Source: a bacterium
Lineage (GTDB): Bacteria; Cyanobacteriota; Vampirovibrionia; Obscuribacterales; Obscuribacteraceae
Direction of reading: 5' to 3'
NCBI GenBank assembly: GCA_030431355.1
Contig: JAUIJG010000296.1
Location: 1 to 6,759 of the forward strand
Length of the DNA: 6,759 nt
The notes beneath the pieces are model-generated. The model was given only the letters and a program-made list of their open reading frames with translations, ran no database searches and was not told the origin of the DNA. Shown one piece after another: positions 1 to 4,292 of this stretch. Made by a program: the position numbers and the translations under genes. Positions within the stretch are counted from its first letter, which is position 1; each line of letters starts with the position of its first letter.

Positions 1-1
1 C

Positions 2-109
2 GGCAAATGGGGTGAAGTTGGATACGGCAGACTTAAAAGCGCCTCCAGCGAAGGTGGCAAGAATCTGCTTGAGATTGAAATCAAAGTTGCCGTGAAAATC
101 GGCAGATAA
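2..109 (+). CDS. C-terminal fragment of an unrecognised protein (5' end outside window)
   Basis: An open frame enters from the left edge and ends at TAA (107-109), giving 35 residues that start GKWGEVGYGRL and end KVAVKIGR. The tail alternates hydrophobic and charged residues (LLEIEIKVAVKI), as an amphipathic beta-strand would, and it is rich in glycine, lysine and serine. No domain can be named from so short a piece. The gene converges on lnt, whose stop lies 56 nt further on, and the AT-rich hairpin at 117-133 could end its transcript. Codon choice looks like that of the neighbouring genes. That this is a real coding end is an inference from the uninterrupted frame and the possible terminator following it. 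Confidence 0.5.
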   Translation, partial: GKWGEVGYGRLKSASSEGGKNLLEIEIKVAVKIGR

Positions 110-116
110 GTAAAAG

Positions 117-133
117 TCAAAATGTGCTTTTGA
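117..133. terminator. Possible bidirectional AT-rich terminator between convergent genes
   Basis: A perfect inverted repeat TCAAAA-N5-TTTTGA lies in the 56-nt gap between two convergent genes. It is followed on the plus strand by a T-rich run (GTTTGTTTCGTTTT) and on the minus strand by CTTTTACTT, so it could stop transcripts from both sides. The stem is only 6 bp and mostly A:T, so it would be a weak terminator. Confidence 0.35.
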
Positions 134-153
134 GTTTGTTTCGTTTTGCTAGA

Positions 154-181
154 GCGGTGGGATGGCTATCTAAACCACCGC
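154..181. other. Inverted repeat spanning the lnt stop codon
   Basis: GCGGTGG (154-160) and CCACCGC (175-181) form a perfect 7-bp GC-rich stem. An inner GAT/ATC pair extends it, with a TAAA bulge on one side. It covers the last codons and TAG stop of lnt. Neither strand has a clean T-run after it, so it is not a classical intrinsic terminator. It could protect the 3' end of the mRNA. Confidence 0.4.
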
Positions 182-1761
182 GTAAATATCGTTTGCTCAG
201 ATAGAAATTTTACTTTGCCTTGAACCAGGGCCGGCTCGCTCAACTTGGAGCGGGAAGTGACATCACCTTTCGGTGTTATCACCACCGAGGGACCGGTATT
301 GGCAGCAAACGCCATGTATCGGCGATTCTCAATCGCTCTGAAAGTGGCAAAAGCTATCATTTGTTCACCGATTATAGATTCGTGGAACCAGGCTAGATCG
401 GAGACATTGACCAGTAACTGCCCTCCGGCTCTTGTGCTTTCTGCCACAAGTTCCGGTGATATGCATTCAAAGCAAATTAGTGGCGCCACTTTTCCTCTGG
501 TCAGATTTAAAACGTGGGCCACAGTGCCGGCGGCAAATCCTCCACCGGCAGGGGTGTTCGTTAGCTTGCGTACAGCAGGCGGAAAGAGATCTATGATGGC
601 TGGAGCATACTCTCCGAATGGAACTAAGTAGCGCTTGTGATATACATTTGAGACTATAGTGCCATTGCTTCCGATACCATAGGCTGCATTGTAGGGGCGT
701 GTCTTTACCTTGCGGTGCATTGCTCCCACAACCATGTCCAAATTTCTTGTCTTTGCTTTCTCTCTTAGCTGTTCAAGCAGCCCCCTGTGCTCACTTAGGA
801 AAACCGGAACGGAACTTTCGGTCCAGATGATCAAGCCATCCTTGCAATCAGCAAGTAGCTTTTCATAGTGTTCCAAAAGCTCAGAGAGGCTGTAGCTTCT
901 CTGAGTCTTCTGCATCTCAATGTTTATATTTCCCTGGAGCATAAACAGATTGGTGTCCGCATCTAAGTCGATTTTGTTTGAGTCGAAGATACCCAGCGCG
1001 ATTATTGAGCCGGTGAAAACAAGGGTGATTAGCAGGTTTTTGATTGCCTCGCCTTTGTTTTTCGCAGAGATGGACTTGAATTTTGATTTGCTCTTGATTG
1101 TCGCGTAGAGGCTGGCGAGGGAAGTGTTAACCAGTACTATCAAGGCGCCTATTCCGATGCCACCAACAATTGATGCGCATTGGATGATCTGCTTCTGGTT
1201 ATACTGACTGTATTCGATCATGGACCAGGGCACTCCCAGTGCAGAAGGAGCATTCCCGATTTTGTTGAGGAATAGTACCCAGAAGAAAGGAATGACTAAA
1301 AGAGCCGGTAGCTGCCATTTGCCTGAGCTTTTCTTTAATACAAAAGAACCATGCATAGGTATCAGATGTAGTATTACAGCCAAAATGGCTATCAGTAGTC
1401 CTTGATGAAATGAAACTATTGATAGTGCGGCGCCAGCCAGTAGCCAGCCCTGCCACTGGTTAAATCCAAGCCAGTCCAGGGGGAATAGTCCTAAATACCA
1501 GTTCAGGGAGACCAGGTTGTAGCTGGTCCCGAAAAGGAGAGCAAAAGCAAATGTTTTCAGTTTGCTTTTTGAGGATGCTATGAAAAGCAGGAAAGGGATT
1601 AATCCAATCCAGGCTAAAAACCACAGGTTGTTTCCAGGCGCGGATAATCCTAAACATGCTCCGGAGAGAATTGATAAAGCAAGCTCCCCCGGAGCGAGTT
1701 TGCACTCGTTGAGGGGGAGCCATGGTTGCTTCTCTTTTTCTTGTTTAGCTTTTCCAGCCAC
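166..1761 (-). CDS. lnt: Apolipoprotein N-acyltransferase
   Basis: Lnt is an inner-membrane enzyme that transfers an acyl chain from a phospholipid to the N-terminal cysteine of lipoproteins, the last step of lipoprotein maturation after Lgt and LspA. The 531-residue product is close to the usual family length. Hydrophobic membrane segments fill roughly residues 27-62, 71-95, 103-135, 151-170, 195-218 and 242-258. A nitrilase-type (CN-hydrolase) domain follows from about 272 to 515. The catalytic triad is visible: Glu315 in WTESS, Lys376 in YHKRYLVPFGEY, and Cys430 in LICFE. The PWS motif with YSQ near 178-187 and the FRAIENRRY segment near 474-482 are also typical of the family. The start is GTG: an in-frame stop lies two codons upstream and the next in-frame methionine is far inside. 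No clear Shine-Dalgarno precedes it. The gene begins 23 nt after recA, so it is probably in the same operon. A strong hairpin lies in codons 14-27. Confidence 0.95.
   Translation of the reverse strand: MAGKAKQEKEKQPWLPLNECKLAPGELALSILSGACLGLSAPGNNLWFLAWIGLIPFLLFIASSKSKLKTFAFALLFGTSYNLVSLNWYLGLFPLDWLGFNQWQGWLLAGAALSIVSFHQGLLIAILAVILHLIPMHGSFVLKKSSGKWQLPALLVIPFFWVLFLNKIGNAPSALGVPWSMIEYSQYNQKQIIQCASIVGGIGIGALIVLVNTSLASLYATIKSKSKFKSISAKNKGEAIKNLLITLVFTGSIIALGIFDSNKIDLDADTNLFMLQGNINIEMQKTQRSYSLSELLEHYEKLLADCKDGLIIWTESSVPVFLSEHRGLLEQLREKAKTRNLDMVVGAMHRKVKTRPYNAAYGIGSNGTIVSNVYHKRYLVPFGEYAPAIIDLFPPAVRKLTNTPAGGGFAAGTVAHVLNLTRGKVAPLICFECISPELVAESTRAGGQLLVNVSDLAWFHESIIGEQMIAFATFRAIENRRYMAFAANTGPSVVITPKGDVTSRSKLSEPALVQGKVKFLSEQTIFTRWFR
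1683..1720 (-). repeat. Strong hairpin inside the 5' end of lnt
   Basis: GCTCCCCC (1683-1690) pairs perfectly with GGGGGAGC (1713-1720). After a short mismatch, CGAGT (1695-1699) pairs with ACTCG (1704-1708) around a 4-nt loop. In the lnt mRNA the stem begins about 41 nt after the GTG start, in codons 14-27. It encodes an otherwise ordinary stretch before the first membrane segment. It may slow or attenuate expression of lnt relative to recA. That role is an inference. Confidence 0.55.
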
Positions 1762-1784
1762 TGATCATCTGTCTTAGAGTTGGA

Positions 1785-2873
1785 TTAGCTGTTTTTTGTT
1801 TCGGCAAGCAAAGCCTTAACCTTCTCTTCCACTTCGGTGAGAATTTCAGGATGCTCTTCCAGGAAAGCACGGGAGGCTTCTCTGCCCTGGCCGATTCTTT
1901 CGTTTTCGTAGCTGTACCAGGCGCCGGCACGTTTGATGATGTCGAGTTCGGTGGCTACGTCCAACATACAACCCACGGAGTTGATACCTTTACCGTATAC
2001 AATATCGAATTCGGCGATTCTGAAAGGCGGTGCAACTTTGTTTTTCACCACTTTCACTTTGACTCTGTTTCCGTATTCTTTACCGTCTTTTTTGAGGGTT
2101 TCTATCCGTCTGATATCCAGCCTGACAGAGGCATAGAATTTCAATGCGTTTCCGCCGGTGGTTGTTTCCGGGTTACCGTACATGACACCAATCTTCTGGC
2201 GAAGCTGGTTGATGAAGATAACGGAGGTATGTGTTTTGGCAACTACTCCGGTAAGTTTACGGAGAGCCTGACTCATCAATCGAGCTTGCAGGCCGGGGAG
2301 GCTGTCTCCCATGTCGCCTTCAATTTCAGCTTTGGGAACCAGGGCGGCTACCGAGTCGACAATTACCAGATCTACGGCGCCGGAGCGAACCAGCTGTTCT
2401 GTGATTTCCAGAGCTTGTTCACCGGTGTCGGGTTGGGAGATCAAGAGTTCATCGACATTAACGCCGAGATTGCGAGCATACTCCGGATCTAGAGCATGTT
2501 CCGCGTCCACGATTGCGGCGATACCGCCTTTCTTCTGGATCTCAGCAGCAACGTGCTGTGCCAGGGTTGTTTTACCGGAGGCTTCCGGTCCGTAAATCTC
2601 AATCACTCGGCCCCGGGGTAGACCACCTACTCCAAGAGCTACGTCCAGGGAGAGTGCCCCGGTCGGTATCACTTCTATCTTCTGATGCTTGGACTCACCA
2701 AGCTTCATTATCGATCCATCACCGAACTGTTTCTTGATGGCGTCCATCGCCATTCCAAGTGCTTTAGAGCGGTTGGCGGAAACTCCTGAATCGTCTGACT
2801 TTGATTTACTCTTGCCTTTTGTATTTTCTTGCACGGCTTTTCCACTTGAGCTTGCTTTTGTTCCTACAGCCAT
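1785..2873 (-). CDS. recA: RecA recombinase
   Basis: RecA forms ATP-dependent filaments on single-stranded DNA, carries out strand exchange, and triggers LexA self-cleavage in the SOS response. The 362-residue product has Walker A GPEASGKT (95-102), the catalytic-glutamate motif DAEHALDP (Glu125, matching E. coli Glu96), Walker B LVIVDS near 169-174, [10 protein letters not shown] (220-229) with the L2 region [21 protein letters not shown] after it, and the VKNKVAPPF segment near 276-284. The ATG at 2873 was chosen because AAGGAG lies 7 nt upstream. The frame stays open to another ATG at 2915, which would add 14 residues but lacks a ribosome site and sits in a hairpin. Residues 1-35 are an extra low-complexity Lys/Ser-rich stretch, about 29 residues longer than in E. 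coli RecA. The C-terminal tail is short and only mildly acidic. lnt follows 23 nt downstream. No recX is seen next to it. Confidence 0.98.
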   Translation of the reverse strand: MAVGTKASSSGKAVQENTKGKSKSKSDDSGVSANRSKALGMAMDAIKKQFGDGSIMKLGESKHQKIEVIPTGALSLDVALGVGGLPRGRVIEIYGPEASGKTTLAQHVAAEIQKKGGIAAIVDAEHALDPEYARNLGVNVDELLISQPDTGEQALEITEQLVRSGAVDLVIVDSVAALVPKAEIEGDMGDSLPGLQARLMSQALRKLTGVVAKTHTSVIFINQLRQKIGVMYGNPETTTGGNALKFYASVRLDIRRIETLKKDGKEYGNRVKVKVVKNKVAPPFRIAEFDIVYGKGINSVGCMLDVATELDIIKRAGAWYSYENERIGQGREASRAFLEEHPEILTEVEEKVKALLAETKNS

Positions 2874-2880
2874 TATCGTT

Positions 2881-2886
2881 CTCCTT
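2881..2886 (-). promoter_or_regulatory. recA ribosome binding site (decides the start)
   Basis: On the minus strand AAGGAG sits 7 nt before the ATG at 2873, followed by AACGATA. It is the best Shine-Dalgarno in the window, and it argues that the first methionine of RecA is in MAVGTKA rather than the upstream in-frame ATG at 2915. Confidence 0.85.
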
Positions 2887-2911
2887 GTCGAGATTTGCAT
2901 TATGCCAAGCC

Positions 2912-2933
2912 CCACCCTTGCTTTAAGGGGTGG
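2912..2933 (-). other. Hairpin in the recA mRNA leader
   Basis: On the recA strand CCACCC and GGGTGG (the two ends of this segment) pair over 6 bp, and CTT/AAG can extend the stem with one bulged C around a small A-rich loop. It lies about 40 nt upstream of the recA ATG, downstream of the proposed transcription start, and is not followed by a T-run. A leader structure or transcript stabiliser fits better than a terminator. Confidence 0.4.
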
Positions 2934-2990
2934 TGAATGTCAGGCGGTTTCAATACTGATAAATCCCGTATATGCTTTGTATAGCGTGTC

Positions 2991-3014
2991 TTCTAGTCTT
3001 GATCACAGCTAGAA
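2991..3014. promoter_or_regulatory. 24-bp near-palindromic candidate operator at the recA promoter
   Basis: The element reads TTCTAG, three bases, TGATCA, three bases, CTAGAA. Of its 24 positions, 18 are symmetric about the central TGATCA. It abuts the recA -10 hexamer and, if transcription starts near 3008, covers about -6 to +18, where a repressor would block initiation. LexA is the obvious candidate for a recA promoter. The sequence does not match the E. coli, Gram-positive or cyanobacterial LexA box consensus I know, nor the Crp site TGTGA-N6-TCACA. The identity of the binding protein is therefore open. Confidence 0.55.
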
Positions 3015-3020
3015 ATTATA
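3015..3020 (-). promoter_or_regulatory. recA promoter -10 element
   Basis: A perfect TATAAT lies on the minus strand. Transcription would start near 3008, giving a leader of about 135 nt. No good TTGACA-like hexamer sits 16-18 nt upstream. A second, weaker option is TATACA (2978-2983) with GTGATC 17 nt upstream; in that case the palindrome would cover the -35 and spacer. Confidence 0.55.
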
Positions 3021-3182
3021 ACTTCTCTAAAGGCTATCCGAGATAAAAGTACTGTTAGTGCCTGATCTACATCCATTGCATATCTTCTGGGCTCGTCACG
3101 GGATTTCATTTGAGAAAAACACTGAAAAAACGGACGTATCGGAAGCTGCACCGGTTTTAAAGCTTCGGGCAAGGGTATAAGG

Positions 3183-3196
3183 TTGTTACCTAACAA
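3183..3196. promoter_or_regulatory. Short palindrome upstream of the Crp-family gene
   Basis: TTGTTA-CC-TAACAA has perfect 6-bp arms and a 2-nt centre. It lies about 100 nt before the regulator's ATG. It could be an operator for an autoregulated Crp/Fnr protein, but it does not match the NtcA or Fnr consensus. Function is inferred from position only. Confidence 0.3.
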
Positions 3197-3250
3197 AATT
3201 GCTTTGCAGGTACGTATTTCTGGTTAACGATCTTTTGCTCGCCAGAGTTC

Positions 3251-3263
3251 AACGAATTTCGTT
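3251..3263. promoter_or_regulatory. Odd palindrome just upstream of the Crp-family gene
   Basis: AACGAA-T-TTCGTT has perfect 6-bp arms around one base and ends 33 nt before the ATG at 3297. The position would suit a site overlapping the promoter or early leader of the regulator. It is short and AT-rich enough that chance is possible. Confidence 0.3.
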
Positions 3264-3296
3264 TTAGTAGATTAAAAATTTTTGGTGCCTGAACTT

Positions 3297-4025
3297 ATGA
3301 ATCGAATCCGCCGCCAGGAAGGTGAAGTAAAGACTGCTCAGAAGCTCTTCACCCTGAGGCAGAGTGAAATTTTTGAATCTTTCAGTGCTGTGGAGCTGGG
3401 ACGACTGCTTGGCATCCTTGAAGAAATGGAGCTACCTAAGCACAATGTCCTTTTCTCGCCCGGTGATCCCTGTGATGCAATCTTCTTCATAGAGAAAGGT
3501 CGCGTCAGAGTAACCAGATTATCCCCGGAAGGTAAAACTGTAATTCTGGCTTTATTAGGTCCCGGTGAGTTGATCGGTGAAGCTGCCTGGGAGGCAGGGG
3601 AGCACGATAGTTACGCGGAGACCCTTGAAGAGTCGCGCATATATCATATAGATAGAGATGCTTTTCAGAATCTCATCAGGGAGAACCCCGAGTTCGGCCT
3701 GCGTCTTTTGCAGATTCTGGGAGGAAGATTGAAGCAAGCCCAGGCAAGAATAGAGGACCTGGTTTTTCGTCAGGTGCCGAGCCGAGTGGCGCGCTTGTTG
3801 ATAACCCTGGCTGAGAGCCATGGTAAGGTGACCCCTGCTGGAATCAAAGTGGAATTTCCCCTGACCCACCAGGAGATAGCCGATCTGGTCGGATCCTCCA
3901 GGGTGACGGTGACTCAAATTCTTAACAAGTTTCGCTCCAGCAATTGGATAGATATAGAATCCAAGCGGGTTACAATCCATGATATACGGGCATTAGAAGA
4001 TCTCGTAACGCATCCTGGTTCCTGA
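3297..4025 (+). CDS. Crp/Fnr-family transcriptional regulator, NtcA-like DNA-binding domain
   Basis: The 242-residue protein has a cyclic-nucleotide-type beta-roll at about residues 25-125 (FSPGDP 53-58, FFIEKGRVRVTRL, LGPGELIGEAAW), a long dimerisation helix at about 130-160, and a winged helix-turn-helix at about 165-235. The helix-turn-helix reads LTHQEIADLVGSSRVTVTQIL, close to the NtcA pattern as I remember it, and is followed by an NtcA-like wing (KRVTIHDIRAL). The pocket lacks the Arg-Ser pair that holds cAMP in Crp: His103-Asp104 or Asp104-Ser105 sit there, depending on alignment. It has only one cysteine (Cys59), so an Fnr-type iron-sulfur cluster is unlikely. The effector is unknown. 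ATG at 3297 has a weak GGTG 9 nt upstream. In-frame TTG (3282) and GTG (3285) are alternatives with no ribosome site. It is divergent from recA, and tRNA-Arg follows 41 nt downstream. Confidence 0.88.
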   Translation: MNRIRRQEGEVKTAQKLFTLRQSEIFESFSAVELGRLLGILEEMELPKHNVLFSPGDPCDAIFFIEKGRVRVTRLSPEGKTVILALLGPGELIGEAAWEAGEHDSYAETLEESRIYHIDRDAFQNLIRENPEFGLRLLQILGGRLKQAQARIEDLVFRQVPSRVARLLITLAESHGKVTPAGIKVEFPLTHQEIADLVGSSRVTVTQILNKFRSSNWIDIESKRVTIHDIRALEDLVTHPGS

Positions 4026-4048
4026 GCCCCTAATTAATTCCCTTGCTA

Positions 4049-4054
4049 TATAAT
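4049..4054 (+). promoter_or_regulatory. tRNA-Arg promoter -10 element
   Basis: A perfect TATAAT ends 12 nt before the mature tRNA 5' end, so transcription would begin about 6 nt upstream of it. The expected -35 position (GCCCCT, 4026-4031) is poor. The tRNA therefore probably has its own promoter, independent of the regulator gene ending at 4025. Confidence 0.6.
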
Positions 4055-4066
4055 GATGGTCTGTCT

Positions 4067-4140
<74 letters not shown>

Positions 4141-4160
4141 CATTTTTTTCTTTTAGAATC

Positions 4161-4177
4161 AGACCTTTCAGGTTTTT
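4161..4177 (+). terminator. Weak candidate terminator after tRNA-Arg
   Basis: AGACCT-TTC-AGGTTT can form a 6-bp stem with one G:U pair, followed by two more T. The earlier T-run at 4143-4149 lies directly after the tRNA acceptor stem and might itself serve. Both are weak, so read-through toward the addB-like gene is possible. Confidence 0.3.
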
Positions 4178-4212
4178 GCAAATTAGAGTCTCTTCGATGG
4201 TGTTCGGAGAGC

Positions 4213-4218
4213 TATAAT
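4213..4218 (+). promoter_or_regulatory. Promoter -10 element for the addB-like gene
   Basis: A perfect TATAAT lies 74 nt before the TTG start, predicting a leader of about 68 nt. The -35 region (CTCTTC, 4190-4195) is poor. An imperfect inverted repeat, CTCTTCG (4190-4196) with CGGAGAG (4205-4211) and one G:T pair, lies between the -35 position and the -10 and could bind a regulator. Confidence 0.5.
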
Positions 4219-4292
4219 CTAGGTTCTTTAGTGTTTTCTTCTCCGACCCGCTTCAAGGGCTGGAGACATTTTAGATAGAGGTTGGTTTTCTT

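Larger units (their letters stand above)
2874..3296. other. Divergent intergenic region, recA / Crp-family regulator
   Basis: These 423 nt hold no convincing gene. Going from recA to the regulator they contain the recA ribosome site, a leader hairpin (2912-2933), a 24-bp near-palindrome (2991-3014), and the recA -10 (3015-3020). Next come an inverted repeat GAAGCT/AGCTTC (3142-3147 with 3161-3166), the palindrome TTGTTACCTAACAA (3183-3196), and the odd palindrome AACGAATTTCGTT (3251-3263). No clear promoter for the regulator could be picked out. The stretch between 3021 and 3141 shows nothing I can interpret. Confidence 0.6.

Noticed and set aside
245..631. 128-codon open frame antisense to lnt
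   Set aside because: It is a shadow of the lnt nitrilase domain, which carries the catalytic Lys and Cys motifs on the other strand.
1851..2492. 213-codon open frame antisense to recA
   Set aside because: It lies wholly opposite the strongly supported recA frame. Its composition mirrors recA codon bias, and no domain or ribosome site supports it.
2874..2915. Upstream ATG giving a 376-residue RecA
   Set aside because: No ribosome site precedes it, it falls inside a hairpin, and AAGGAG is ideally placed for the ATG at 2873.
2992..3007. Crp-type site TGTGA-N6-TCACA in the recA dyad
   Set aside because: TCACA is present at 3003-3007 but the opposite half is TCTAG, matching only two of five positions.
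3175..3189. NtcA-type site GTA...TAC upstream of the regulator
   Set aside because: The spacing is nine bases, whereas the NtcA consensus needs eight, and no suitable -10 lies downstream.
2993..3196. 67-codon minus-strand frame upstream of recA
   Set aside because: It starts with TTG and has no clear ribosome site. It overlaps the recA promoter and candidate operator, and its composition is unremarkable.
3555..3980. 141-codon open frame antisense to the Crp-family gene
   Set aside because: It is opposite a well-supported regulator frame and has no recognisable features.
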